From: Brachionus koreanus
Taxonomy: Eukaryota; Rotifera; Eurotatoria; Ploima; Brachionidae
Direction: 5' to 3'
Assembly: GCA_016987375.1 (NCBI GenBank)
Contig: PJRA01000011.1
Coordinates: forward strand, 1,907,377 to 1,971,376
DNA: 64,000 nucleotides
The notes below the pieces were generated by a model. That model did not search any database. It was given only the letters and a program-made list of their open reading frames with translations, and was not told the origin of the DNA. The translations under genes and the position numbers were made by a program. Shown here one piece after another: positions 1 to 11,422 of the stretch; the first letter of the stretch is position 1; each line of letters starts with the position of its first letter.

Positions 1-1633
1 ATCGCATTCTCCTAGAAATATGAGAAATTCTAATTCATTATTTAGACCGAAATCTTGTTTTTTAAATTTTCTAATTTTATTTTAGAATTAAGTTTATTTT
101 TTTTTTATAGTTTTTTTTACATGTGAATTAATTTTGAAAGTTTCAAGTTGATAATCAATTCAAAAATTTCCATTCAAAGGTTTATTTATTATTTACCGTA
201 AAACCTTGCGATATCGTGTTAGGTTAACTTTTAATTCCTAGGTTTTAGAGCACGCATAAGCTGCCTTAATTAGAGGCTATTAAAACTATTTTTAATTATT
301 CTATTTAATTTTTTAGTTTTTTTGAAATTTCAATTTTTAAACTTGCACATAACTCAAAAACTTGATCTATTTGGCCTCTAATTTAATTTATAATTTTCAA
401 TTTTTAATGCGGGATCAAGCCCACATTTTCTGTTTTTGACCCAGCCAGGCAGGTAAACATGAAATGCACATTTTTATGCACGCATCCCAAAGGTGCCAAT
501 TGTAAAGGTGGATGGTCGCTTATACGCGTACTAAAACCTAAGAATTAAAGTTATCCCATGCACTATCTGTAATATTTACATTAATACCCTTTGGGCCGTT
601 TAACTAAAACGCTTATGATTTAGCTAGTTAACAAATCCAGTGATATCGACAAAGATCACACTATCTTGCAAGAGTCTACCGAGTTATGTAATTAAAAATA
701 TTAAAAAAAGAATTGTAATTAAGTTAATTGATCAACAACTTAAACTTACCATTAATTTACCTTAAGTAAAAAAAATTATCAAGAAGTAAAGTAATTGTAT
801 CATTTTAATATGAAATTTATTCTGTGAAAAAAAAATGATCAATTCATTAATTCTTTAAAATAAATCTTTATTATGATGATGCATTTTCAATTTTTAAAAA
901 CCCTATTGATGAGTGAGATAAAATTCAAGCTTAAAATAAATTTTAAAAATTTTTTTCTCAAAGAATTTTTAATGTCTAATTTCAACATTTTACCAGATTA
1001 AATATTGTTATCTTTAAAAATTGAAAAATGCACAGTTCAATTCATTGCGAATTAGAAATTTTGAATTTTAATTAATTTAAATAGAAACAATTTTAAAATT
1101 ATCTTTTACCGTATTGCCTTGTTTATCGAAGCATCTAATCCTTAATATTCAGTAATGCTATAAAATTTTAGCTTGTAAAGTCAACTCAATTTAAATAAAT
1201 TTTTAGTTTCTAATGCTTCACTAAATCTTTTTATAAAAATAGTTGTTTTGTTGAGTTTTTAGTTTTAAAAAATGTTCGGACATTTTAATTGAAAAAATGA
1301 TTTTTTTTTTAAATGTTCTTGATCATTTTTAAGATAAAAAAATTGTTTTATAGTCTAGAACATTAGAAAAGTAAAGTTTATGATCAAATTTCAAAATTTA
1401 AAACATGCTCAAAAATTATTTAATGCGTAATTGATTGCATTGCAGACTTTAGAAATTTTTAAACTTCAAAAACAATATTTTTAAATTTGAAAATAAACTA
1501 AAATAAACTTTTTCATATTTTAAAATTGTATTACTTTTTAAATAAATGCTCCTATATACAGATTCTTACTTTTTTAAAGAGATAAATAATTAAAATCAAA
1601 AATCTTAAATTTTTTATTAAACAAAATTTTCAG
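1..1633. other. AT-rich non-coding, probably upstream intron or intergenic
   Basis: I see no convincing exon here. Most of the stretch is A/T runs. Positions 400-680 are less AT-biased and could hold 5' sequence of the TIR gene that follows, but no open frame with splice signals stands out. The stretch ends with a good 3' splice site (TTTTCAG at 1627-1633) that leads into the TIR exon. Confidence 0.5.
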
Positions 1634-2317
1634 TTAAGAAACAAAAATGAGCAAAAGCCTGTCAAAAATCATATAATGATCAGTTATTTTGGAGACATCT
1701 TAAATCGTCATGAATGCATAGAAATAAAAGAGATATTGGAAAAAAAAGAGTATCGTGTTTATGTGGACCTGCATGACAACCAGAAAAAAAGCTTGGATAA
1801 AATGGCCGAAGCAGTGGATAAGAGTACCATAGTGATTGTTTGTCTAAACGAAAAATATGTCAAAGATGATTTTAGCAAGTTAGAATCAGCTTACGCCATT
1901 AAACAGAACAAAAAAATAATTCCAATTATCATTGACTCTAAGTTCAATTGTTCACTAATTACCGAATGGTTGGATCGTTTTCGGTTTGAGGACAAGCATT
2001 GCATTTACTTTAAACGCTACAACAGCGAAAATTTCAGCAAAATTCTTCTAAATGAAGTTAATATTAAATTAAATATAATTTCAACAGACGAGTCTTTGAT
2101 TGACTCTAATTTAGAAGATATGTTCCGAAAAAATCAAGTTAATTCAAATCTTTTAAGCAAATTGCGGTCTTTTAAAATTAACATTATGAGAAACTTGGCC
2201 AAATTGGACTCCAATTTACTGGAACATGTGTTCAACTATTTGAAGACTGATTCGACTGACTTTAGTGATGATGATACACGAAAGTTCAAGCTGTGTTTGA
2301 ATCAAATTTTTGTTTAA
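1634..2317 (+). CDS. TIR-domain protein, terminal exon (5' part not found)
   Basis: TIR domains act as signalling adaptors or NAD-cleaving enzymes. The first Met in the open frame is at 1676, but the frame is open back to 1634, right after a TTTTCAG acceptor, and adds residues ending ..KNHIM ahead of ISYFGD. IMISY is the usual first strand (box 1) of a TIR domain, so this is a 3' exon of a spliced gene and not a gene starting at 1676. Counted from Met 1676, other TIR hallmarks are RVYVDL (27-32), a helix followed by the strand TIVIVCLNEKY (51-61), KLESAYA (68-74) and KKIIPIIID. Glu70 lies where SARM1-type TIRs carry the catalytic Glu, so NADase activity is possible but untested. The C-terminal ~70 residues are helical and not recognised. 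Upstream exons may lie at 1-1600 or outside the window. Confidence 0.75.
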   Translation, partial: LRNKNEQKPVKNHIMISYFGDILNRHECIEIKEILEKKEYRVYVDLHDNQKKSLDKMAEAVDKSTIVIVCLNEKYVKDDFSKLESAYAIKQNKKIIPIIIDSKFNCSLITEWLDRFRFEDKHCIYFKRYNSENFSKILLNEVNIKLNIISTDESLIDSNLEDMFRKNQVNSNLLSKLRSFKINIMRNLAKLDSNLLEHVFNYLKTDSTDFSDDDTRKFKLCLNQIFV

Positions 2318-2657
2318 TTTCTTACTTAAGTTGAAGTAAAGAAAAATCCGGTTTAAATTTTCAACTTAAAAGCCAATCTAATAAAATTTAATTGTAAAAT
2401 AAAAAAAATTATAAAATAAAACCATTTAACTGTCATATTAATTAAATTAAATTAACCGAAAAATTCTTTATCGTTTTTATTTTCTAAATACATTAATAAA
2501 AAAAAATTTATTATTAATAATATTTATTTATTAGCTTAAATTTACATGACAGTACAATTAGATTGAAAATAAATTTTATTTTAATGATTTTAAATTTTTT
2601 ATATTTTAAATTTTTTTGCTTTTCTAAATCTTAATCCAACATTTATTTTAGACAAAA
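2318..2657. other. Intergenic spacer, TIR gene to DEG/ENaC gene
   Basis: AT-rich spacer holding the 3' end of the TIR gene (AATAAA-like runs from about 2415) and the promoter or 5' UTR of the channel gene. TTTATTTTAG just before 2652 could be the acceptor of an intron in the 5' UTR. No other signal is evident. Confidence 0.4.
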
Positions 2658-3986
2658 ATGACAAATAAAGAAAATAATTTGAAAAATATTCAAAAAACAA
2701 TTCTTAATCTAAACAATGATAAAAAGTATAGGAGAATATTAAATGTGACACGTAAAGTGCTCGAGTCTTCGTCAAGCCATGGAATACCAAATATACTGAG
2801 AGCAGAAAAATTTTCTATCAAAATTCTTTGGACTATATTCACATTTATGGCTACGGCTTTATGCGGTGTTCTAATGATTCAGTCAATTCTTAACTATTTA
2901 GAATTTGGTGTTACAACAACCATTCGCATTAAAAACGAAATAAGTTCCAAATTTCCAGCCATAACTGTGTGCAGCTTGAGTACCACTTTGCCTATGGCTA
3001 GGTCTTTAACAAATTTTGCTAACACAACTGAACAACTCTTAGCCTCAATGCTTATGAATCAAAAAAATATTGAAAACTGCCAAAATCAATTCATTCACGT
3101 ATGCTTTTTTGATGCAGTGCCATGTGCCAATACAAGTTTTGTAAGATTTCGCGAACCCTCTGGATCAATTTGTTTCACCTTTAATTCAGGTTTTGATGAA
3201 AAAGGTAATGAAATTTCCCCTTTGAAGAGTGTAAAGACAGGACGAATCAAAGGTTTATCAATGCATTTGAATTCTTGTTCGCTTAAACAAATGTTTATTG
3301 GGGCTTATGTGTACATACATGATCAAAAAACATATCCTCTTTCTGTCGAGCCGCTGGACATTGTTCCTGGAGAAGAGACCACAATTTCAATCTACAAGAC
3401 AATTTCTAAACAGCAACCAAAACCTTTCAGTGAGTGTGAATATGAAAACGAAAAAGTATTAAAAACAAAATTAGACCTTGTCCGTGCTTTAAATGTAAGT
3501 TCTTACCAATATTCGCAAAATTTGTGCCTAGAACTGTGTTTTCACAAAATAATGCTGGAAAAGTGTAAATGCTATTCGCATTTGTTTTCTATGTTTACCG
3601 AAGGAAAGCGTTGTCAGGACTTAGATCAAGTTTTGTGTTGCTGGCAGGAATTTCATAAGTTCAGTAATTCAAATCTGATTACTGACAATTGCAGACAAAA
3701 ATGTCCATTAGAGTGCGAAACCATATCGTACTCTAAAACAATATCAAGAAAAATGTATTCAAATAGCAATGATGTGTTTAGTTTGGTCATACATTTTGAC
3801 GGTTTAGGATACACTGAGATTAATGAAAGCCCCATAATGAATATTGGAGATTTATTGTCAAATATTGGCGGAATAGCGGGGCTTTTTTTGGGAACTAGTT
3901 TGCTTAGTTTTATTGAAATATTGGAAATATTTTTGGAAATTTACTTCTTATTTTGTGATAAAGAGAAAAATTCACAAAAAAAATGA
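2658..3986 (+). CDS. DEG/ENaC/ASIC-family sodium channel subunit
   Basis: Subunit of an amiloride-sensitive-type trimeric cation channel in the plasma membrane. The 442-residue protein shows the full family plan. A cytosolic N-terminus carries the HG gating motif (residues 41-42, SSSHGIPN). TM1 spans about 53-77. The post-TM1 signature FPAITVC is at 99-105. A Cys-rich extracellular domain follows, including a C.CY / C.W..C cluster near 285-350. TM2 (about 405-432) contains GLFLGTSLLSFIE, whose GTS at 412-414 is the G-x-S selectivity filter. A short basic tail ends the protein. The length is slightly below the usual 480-600. The whole CDS is one exon, unlike most genes in the window, and is uninterrupted. 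The subclass (FMRFamide-gated, proton-gated or degenerin) cannot be decided here. A polyadenylation signal AATAAA lies at 3989-3994. Confidence 0.95.
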   Translation: MTNKENNLKNIQKTILNLNNDKKYRRILNVTRKVLESSSSHGIPNILRAEKFSIKILWTIFTFMATALCGVLMIQSILNYLEFGVTTTIRIKNEISSKFPAITVCSLSTTLPMARSLTNFANTTEQLLASMLMNQKNIENCQNQFIHVCFFDAVPCANTSFVRFREPSGSICFTFNSGFDEKGNEISPLKSVKTGRIKGLSMHLNSCSLKQMFIGAYVYIHDQKTYPLSVEPLDIVPGEETTISIYKTISKQQPKPFSECEYENEKVLKTKLDLVRALNVSSYQYSQNLCLELCFHKIMLEKCKCYSHLFSMFTEGKRCQDLDQVLCCWQEFHKFSNSNLITDNCRQKCPLECETISYSKTISRKMYSNSNDVFSLVIHFDGLGYTEINESPIMNIGDLLSNIGGIAGLFLGTSLLSFIEILEIFLEIYFLFCDKEKNSQKK

Positions 3987-5029
3987 AAAATAAAAATTCT
4001 AAAATTTCCAAATTTTAATGTATTTATGTAAATTTAAAAAGATGGTAAAAAATTTGAATAATTTGAGTATTTTTATTTAATTTTTTTTATAATTAATTGA
4101 AAAATCAAAATTCGATTTGTAAATTAATATTTATTTGTAAATTGATAATTCTTCACACATAGACTGGCTTGGCTAATTTATTTAAAGTTTTCGATTGGAT
4201 TGCTTAATAAATTTATCAGTTATCATCAAGTTTCTTGCTGTAACCGAATCATCTATTCAATATAAAATTAGTAAATGGCATATAATTATTACCTGTGTTT
4301 ATTTGAAAGATAAAAAGCGTAAATTTTTATTGAACATTATCAGATTATTTAATTTTCGTTTTTTTTTTCGTTGTATAGAAGTTTCATTTCAAACAATTAT
4401 TTAAAAAAAAGATAGAAAAGTAATAAATCAAAACATAATTGACATTAATTACAAAAAAAAAATAAAAAGTTTTTATTTCGTTCCCAATTCAGCAGAAAAA
4501 TCATAAATGTAAAAAAAAATATCAAATTGTTTAAATTTTCGACCAAATTTACAAAGAATTACAAAAATAAAAATTAAATAGATATATAGAAAACTGAAAG
4601 CTGGATTTGTCTCTTCAAGTTAACGCTAGACCTCTTATAGCTAATGGAACAATATAAAAATTATTTTACTTTTCAAGGCCAAGTTGAAGAAGGGTGTCGT
4701 TAGTTTTTTGACTCAAAAAGCCGTGAATGATGCAAGAGAGGAACCGAACTACTCGCTTAAAGATGGGCAAAGATTCAAGAGTATAATGGTTTATATTTTG
4801 AAGATAAGCATTCAATGAACTGGTTCTACTTTCAAAACTGCTTTTATTCAAATTTTTTATTTATTTTTTTAAATATTAACTCAATTATAAAAAGCAGAAT
4901 TTCTAAATTTTCAATAAAATCGTTAATTTCACTGAAATTTTTAATTTACCATTTTTTGTTTTTTTTATATTAAAAATAACAACAAATAATCTTTAAATTG
5001 CTATGGACGATGGTTTTTGACGAATAAAA
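3987..5029. other. Intergenic, nothing clear
   Basis: AT-rich sequence between the channel gene and the repeat element at 5.03 kb. Short open frames at 4195-4404 (+) and 4666-4851 (-) have no recognisable motif. The segment around 4680-4760 (GACTCAAAAAGCCGTGAATG) is loosely similar to 33900-33950 (GGCTCCAAAAGCCGTGAATG), a possible dispersed repeat. Confidence 0.35.
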
Positions 5030-5505
5030 AATAAAACTATAGAATAAAGAAAAATCTTTATAGAATAAGAAAATAAAATTTAGCATAAATTTATCTATTT
5101 TTTTTAAATATAGCATTTGTAACTATAGAATAAAAAAATTGCAGTTTAGTTATGCTATTTTTTTTTCTAAAATTACAAAAAAAAAATTATTTTTTAATCA
5201 AACTGAGTCTGAGATGGATCTTGTTGAGCTTCATATTGATGATGTGGAACCCCAAGCAAGTGTTGAAAATGGTATATAAATAAACAAGCAAAAAAAAATT
5301 AAGATAAGAGCGGCTTTGGAACTTGATTGATTTTTTTTTAAACTTATCTTTTATTCTTTAATGTATGAAGGTATTCTAAGAGATTTATTTTTATTCTATA
5401 TTTCAAATTTAATTGACTTGTTATGCGATAATAATTTGTTTTTTATACTAAAATAAATAAAATTTTGTTTATACTACAATAATTTTTTTTTATTCTATAC
5501 TTAAT
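5030..5505. repeat. Probable non-autonomous DNA element with subterminal repeats
   Basis: The decamer TATAGAATAA occurs three times in direct orientation on the left (5038-5047, 5059-5068, 5124-5133). Its reverse complement TTATTCTATA occurs twice on the right (5391-5400, 5490-5499). Such mirrored subterminal repeats are typical of cut-and-paste elements. Between them, 5196-5271 holds a short, acidic, coding-looking stretch (from Met 5214: MDLVELHIDDVEPQ...) that runs into a GTATAT donor-like site. It could be the first exon of a transposase. I cannot fix the element's ends or assign a superfamily. Confidence 0.4.
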
Positions 5506-5956
5506 TTTTTTTTAAAAAGGAAAATAAAATAAAAAATAAAACCAATAATTGTAGAAATACAACATTTTACGTAAAATTACAAAATATTTATCTTTTGGAA
5601 TGATTATTCAGAAAAATAGAAAATTCAAATTTTGCATTGAAAAATTTAAAAAAGAGCCAAAATCGATTGTTTTTTTTTTGCATTTTGAAAAACTTTTTTT
5701 GATTGCTAATTTTCTAAAATTCATCAATTACATTCTGATTTTTGTTCGACGATTAATTTTTATTAAATTATTATTTTATTAAAACTATTATTTAAATTTT
5801 TTTCATCATATTGAATTGGCAAATGTCAAAGATTTAATTAAGCTTTAAAAATATTTATTTTACTGAATTAAAATTTTTAAATTCGGTATTAAATTCGATT
5901 CGATTAAAAAATAAATTTAAAAACTAAAATCTATAAATTGGATAAATAGAAAAAGC
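5506..5956. other. Intergenic, 3' of the ANK-GH20 gene
   Basis: AT-rich spacer. The ORF at 5600-5782 is Phe/Ile/Lys-rich translated A/T sequence and is not supported as a gene. The stretch includes the 3' UTR region of the minus-strand gene ending at 5957. Confidence 0.35.
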
Positions 5957-8900
5957 TTAAGACTTTTCATCAAATGAACTCTGAACAAAATAGCTGCTCT
6001 GAGCCGAAGACTGCGAGAAAGATCTGAGTCGATTTTTGTCCTCATTGTCTCCAGCATGTTTTATTAGCCTCATATTTACCAAATCGACCAAGTTTGCTTC
6101 ATCTTGATCAACTAAAAGTTTGTCTATCAATTTACCAAAATAATTATTCATATATTCCTCGACACTCTCATAAAAATAAATTTCTCCTAACAAATTCATG
6201 TATTCTTGCTTAAGAATCAAAAGCCTAAAATTTTAGAAATTATTCTATAGAAAAAATAAATCAAATTTAATTTTATTACTTATTAGCCAAATCTGTGCGC
6301 AAGGTCTGATTTAAATTGCTGACTCCGATGTTAATCACATGTAAACCGACTGCTTTATGCGAACTAGATGGTTGCTTGACACCTGTATTATACAAGCCGA
6401 TCAAAAATCTTTGTATTAAATGGGTTATTTTTAATCCCGTGTGAATTTTAAACTATTACTTGAACAAATGTAGTGAAATTTCAGTTGAAATAAGTACTTC
6501 TTTAAACAAACTATTTACCGGACCAGCAATCAGAGACTTGAGTTTTGAATGATGACCTCTCATTTTAAATAATGTTTTCTTAATTGAAAAAAAAAATAAA
6601 AATTTTGTTTCTTTTTTTTGTTAATTCTTACTTTAAAAATGTGCTTATCTAATGAATCAAGATCAATTTCGTCTGGATTGTACAAAAGTCTGGTAAAAAT
6701 AGATCCTTCATCAAAAGGCAGATCTGAATAGTCATTTGAATTAGATGAAATTCTTGACAAATAGGTTTCTATATGACCGAGCTCAAGCATGCATTTAGCT
6801 ATTTCTCCATCTTTATCATTTATCAGTCCATGATGTACCATCACTAGCGGTAAGCTGAGTTTTACTTGTGGCTGATTAGAAAAAAATATTAATTTCTTTC
6901 TAGTAAAATTTTAGAAAATTTTTTACCAGAGTAATCTTGGTGTTCCACGAAAGACCAGAGAACATAAGAATCGAATTTAAATTAAAAGCAAATGGATTTC
7001 TGTTAATAGAGCCACTAAAATTACACAACAAAAATCCCAATGCTTGGTCATTTTCTTGTCTTTTCTGAGCATCATTTATATTATGAAGACATCCATCCGG
7101 ACATCCTAAAAAGCTGTTCCAGTTCGATGAGCCAACACAAAAAAAGAAAGCTTTTCCAGACTTGTACAAATTCGTTGATTTTGAACCAAAGTCCGTTCCT
7201 GATTTTAAACCATATTCCATTAGGATATAATTTTCGAGTTTTTCCAATTCTGAAATGGTTTCTTCATCACCATTGTGATACAAATATGAGCAAATCATCA
7301 TATATTGTGTTGAGTCTAGTGAAAATGGATTTTTGTCTTCCATGCATGTCAAAAGACTAGACAATCTGGGACCAATGTTCAAGAATCTAAGAATTTAAAA
7401 AAATTAACTTGAATTACTTGAATTAAGTTATTTTTTACTTAAAGCCTTTGAATAGGTCTAGATATTCTTTTATTTCATTAATAACGTCACAAAGCTCGGC
7501 CACATCTGTTGTAATATCAATCGAAGGAACAATTTCTAAATTCACTTCTTCGCAAAATTTCATCAAACCAAACCAATTTCTTTTTTATTAAATAAAATTC
7601 ATGAAAAATTTTACAATTCATTTAATATTTTTTAAATAAAAAGCAATTGTTCTAAATTATTGATACTAATGAATAAATCTAAAAAATTTGATTTATACAT
7701 TATGTAGCAAAAGTTAAGAAATTAATTATTTTATTTATCTAATTAAATTTTATAGTTTTTTATATATTGAATTTCACAAATATTAGAGTGCAAAAGAAAA
7801 AAAATAAAAGCACTAATTTGAAAATTTTTTTTCTCTTCAATTAAAATTAAAAAACTTATGGTCATACATGGATGCCAAAATGGTAAGCACTAAAGTAACC
7901 TCTATTGAGCATTTAAAAGTGGTTTTACACAAAGAGTGGCTACAGAGTTTGGCTTGTTATAAGGCCAAATGTGGACATTTCAAATATTAAATTTTAAAAA
8001 TTTCTTAACTTTTGAACCGATTTTTTTTCTTAATAATTGTATAGCTTTTTCCTTTTTTGTATTTTTTCTGTGATTTTTTTTTTCACTTAATTTTTTTTTG
8101 GTTTTACGTTATTGGATTGATCACAGATAAATTTTTTCAAAAAGCCGCTTTTTTATTATTTTCCCGTTTTTTATACCCATAAAAACAATCTTTGTGTTAA
8201 CAAATAAAAAAATTTATAAACTTTTGCAACATACTGTATAAAAAAAACTTAAAATTTATATTGAAATAATCAATTTAATATATAATTCTGGATCATTTTT
8301 GAGGGAAAAAAGAATTTTATTTTAAAAATAATTAAAATTTTTTTGTCTTTTTGACAGTTTTCGCCTAATAATTAACTAATAATTATTAGACTGATTCTAT
8401 GATGAAAGAAAAATAATTTTGCCAAGTTCTTTCAGAAAAGTTAAAGAAAAATGGTTTAATTTTAGCCATTATTTATTATTTTTAGCTTACATCTTAATAT
8501 TAAAAATTTATGAAGATCTGCCACCGTCATTAACATAAAAGTAAAAGAAGAATTGTAAAAATTGGTCAAAAATTTTCTGAATTTAATTGTTATTCCATTC
8601 CAAAAATGATTTAGAGTGCTAAAAACGAATGTGATATTGATTATTGAAAATTTTAAAGGCTTAGTTCGTGGAAGCTTAAAATGACTTTTTAGCCAATTTT
8701 GTTGTTGCTAGTAATTTCGAAAAATCACCTAGAGAATGTTTTTATTGCTGAAAGAAGGTAGTGTTGGCGTTTTTAGCCTATTTTTGTCACATGTACAAAT
8801 TATTTTTTTTCAAAATAAATATAAAAAGTAAATAAAGACAAAAATGCAACCTGAATGCAGCAAAGCTGCTAAACCTCAATGAACGAAAACGAAAAAAACG

Positions 8901-11188
8901 AGGGTAAGCTAAAAATTAATTTAGTGAGACTTCTATACCCTATGTAAAAATAACTTGAACGAAATTTATTGTGTCATCTAGGAAATGTAAAGTATAAACT
9001 ATGAAAAAAAGTTAATGAATTTTTTTAAACTGTAAAATTTTGAATTAATTCTAATAAAATTACATACTAAAATTAACTATTATTTCATTTCTTTGATGTT
9101 TTTCATTTCCAAAAAAGGAAAGGAAAAAAGTTTATGATAAAATTTATTACAAATTTTCGGTTATTTATCAATCCAAATTTGGTCAATAGCAAGAAAACCT
9201 CAATTGAGCATGTAAATAATTCCAATTTAAACCTAGCTCTTTATTTTAATTTCTTTGTTTAGATAACTCAATCAACAAAAAATAATTTGTGCTCTTTAAA
9301 ATTTTGCATTGTTTAATTTTATTTTTTGAAAAATTAATTTGTCTAATAGCTTTGAATAATAAAACTCTTCTAAACATTAAATCTAATCTATTAATGCTTG
9401 ATTATAAGGTTTAGCAATTAAACCAAAATTTAACTCACTGTATATAATGATACCATTGTTTCTTGTTAGCCATACTTGGCAGCGATGAAAATTTAACGTA
9501 AAAATGTACTTGATTTATTTTATAAAAAGCCATCATTTGAAGTATGGCCAGTAAATTTTCATAATTAAAATAAAATCCCTGAGAAAAGTCCAACATAACA
9601 CTTCGATACTTAACATCTGAAAAATCGATTATCTGAAAATAATTTTTTTAAAATTTAAAACTATCAAAATTTTATTTTTTATTTACTCTAAGTGAAGGAA
9701 TTGAACTTCTTGTGTATATTTTGCACAATTGCATGAACGTAAAAAATGCATATTGCAACGAAACTGAATCAATAGCATTTATTTCAATTTTTTTTCTCGT
9801 TACCAAAATTGAATAGGCACTTTGATGCTGAAATAAATTCTTATCAATGCTCACAGATATATAAGACAATTCGTCACTAGGCTTATGAATGCAATAGAAT
9901 GTAATTCCACTAAAAGCACTAGCCAATTTATTAATCAAATCCATGTAAGTATAAGTGTAGGGTGGCTTAAAGTAAATAAACAAAGGTTGGCTTTTGACAT
10001 TAGGTAAAAAGAATCTGTCTTTTTCGTCCTCGCTTAGAACAGTGCAATGCTGAGGCTGGGGCCAAATGAGACTTTTCAAATCGGGTGTTTGTTCTTTGGT
10101 TTCAATAAAAGGAGTTAGTGAGCTCTGCGACCAGTTATTCAAGTGATCCGATTCACTGGTCGATTTTCTAGAAGATGTTGAAACAGCTGAATCGTTGTGA
10201 CTTGACAATGCGTCCAAAGAATGCATTATGTTTACTTTACTTGGACTTGACTCTGACTGAGTTTTTTCCAATGATGCATGATTTTTTACAGATGCTAAAT
10301 CGTTTAAAAAGTCATTTATTAGATTAAAAATTTCTGGTTCTGATTGAGATCTTGACTGAGCTAGGTTCAACACTGACATATCTTTGAACACGCCTGATAG
10401 ACCTTTGATACCAATTGGATCACTTTTGTACATCAAAAGAGTTTCGACTATTTTCAAAACTTCACTTTTAGATTCAGTACGAACAACTGCTTCATGTAGC
10501 GGTGTAGCACCATTTTTATTAACTGAATTTATCAAAGAACCATTGTCTAGTAAGAGTCTTACTATGGGCTCAATTGAATACATGCAAGCCCAGTGCAAAT
10601 ACGAGTTATCATCTGGTAAAATTACAGATTTGTTATTAACATCGAAACCACCCTTTAAATACTGTTTTACACTATTTTGATTATTTTGAACTATTGCTTG
10701 CATAAAGCTGTCAGACAAAACTTGCTGCATTGTGCTTGAATTGTCTTCATTTATTAAATTTAGCAAGCATTTACCATTTTTTTGATCTATTAAACTTGGA
10801 TCAGCTCCAAAATTTAGCAAAGTACGCATTATGTCACAGTCTTTTTGCTCAAATGCTACTAACAATGGATTAGTTGTTCCATTTTCGCAGTAGTTTGAAT
10901 TGAAAAAATATTTTATTTCGTCACTTTTGTCTTGATTATCTAACAAAATAATTTTAAAAAAATATTTTAAAAATATTTTTGGTTTATTTCTTTAAAAATA
11001 ATAATAATCAATTAATTACCTTTAAACCATTGATTTAGAATACTCACCACAATGTCGGTTCGTTTATGTTTGATTGCTTCGTATAGATTTTTTTTTGCAT
11101 CTTCAATATATTCATTACTTTTACTTTGATTTGGTTCCAATTCAGACTGATTTGAAAGCGATTTATTACGATTAAGAAAACTGAACAT
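5957..11188 (-). CDS. Ankyrin repeats plus degenerate GH20 (hexosaminidase-like) protein
   Basis: Nine exons (reverse): 11188-11020, 10939-9687, 9632-9439, 7579-7439, 7386-6927, 6871-6632, 6578-6460, 6408-6280, 6224-5957. They sum to 2973 nt (990 aa) with all phases consistent. Start MFSFLNRN; no signal peptide, so probably cytosolic. Residues about 70-260 are ankyrin repeats (e.g. YLHWACMYSIEPIVRLLLDNG). A Ser-rich linker is followed from about 345 by a GH20-type N-terminal subdomain (WPQPQHC; later ISVSID..HQSAYSILVTRKKIEI). Next come the barrel start YRSVMLDFSQGF...MMAFYKINQVHF and FCEEVNLEIVPSID. GSSNWNSFLG and LLCNFSG match the CPGTSSWNS and GYLNTDWGD segments of GH20. Where active GH20 enzymes have G-D/G-E preceded by iG, this protein reads NIGPRLSS, so the catalytic Asp-Glu is absent. 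Probably a non-catalytic binding protein. The first exon and the small gene at 11423 diverge from a shared 234-bp region. Confidence 0.82.
7698..8236 (+). mobile_element. Internally deleted Tc1/mariner-like transposon
   Basis: Inverted ends match: the left end reads CATTATGTAGCAAAAGTT from 7698 and the right end, read on the minus strand from 8236, is CAGTATGTTGCAAAAGTT (two differences). Both are flanked by the TA target dinucleotide (7696-7697 and 8237-8238). The similarity continues about 30 bp inwards. Inside, 7868-7990 encodes the last 40 residues of a Tc1-type transposase. That fragment keeps IEHLKVVLHKEWLQSL and ends KAKCGHFKY, like the family ending aKGGHt.Y. The rest of the transposase is gone, so the copy is non-autonomous. 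It lies antisense to its host gene. Confidence 0.8.
7868..7990 (+). pseudogene. Tc1-type transposase C-terminal fragment
   Basis: A 40-residue open remnant within the Tc1/mariner element. It carries the C-terminal helix with Trp (HKEWLQSL) and the terminal GHFKY. The DDE catalytic region and the DNA-binding domain are missing. About ten residues expected between QSL and the final KAKCGH block are also missing, so the remnant has a small internal deletion too. Confidence 0.7.
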
Positions 11189-11422
11189 TTTTAATTGTAT
11201 AATTTAAATTTAGAAAAAAAATCTAATCTTAATATAGTAAAATTGCACCTAAACAAAAAAATTCAATTGCTTTTTTTTTCACCTTTCAAAAAAAAAAATT
11301 TAGGGAAGTTAAATTTTGAGAACTTTTTAGATTTAATAAAATTAAAACTATGGTTACTAATGGTTACAAAATAATTATTAAGACTAAGAAATTATATAAA
11401 CTAATATTAAGTTTAATTTAGA
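11189..11422. promoter_or_regulatory. Divergent promoter region
   Basis: 234 bp between the start codons of the minus-strand ANK-GH20 gene and the plus-strand 119-aa ORF. AT-rich; no specific factor site recognised. Shared regulation is an inference from geometry only. Confidence 0.4.

Larger units (their letters stand above)
7580..9438 (-). other. Long intron 3 of the ANK-GH20 gene
   Basis: GTGAGT donor at 9438-9433 and AG acceptor at 7581-7580, with phase preserved (ATACA|A). It is 1.86 kb in a gene whose other introns are 40-80 nt. The expansion is partly explained by the Tc1/mariner relic at 7698-8236. The rest (8237-9430) is AT-rich with no exon that I can support. Confidence 0.75.

Noticed and set aside
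3653..3835. Minus-strand ORF inside the channel gene
   Set aside because: Pure antisense shadow of the DEG/ENaC coding region.
4195..4404. 69-codon plus ORF
   Set aside because: Translated A/T-rich sequence with no motif, no splice context and no codon bias.
4666..4851. 61-codon minus ORF
   Set aside because: No domain; overlaps a stretch loosely shared with 33.9 kb, more likely a repeat.
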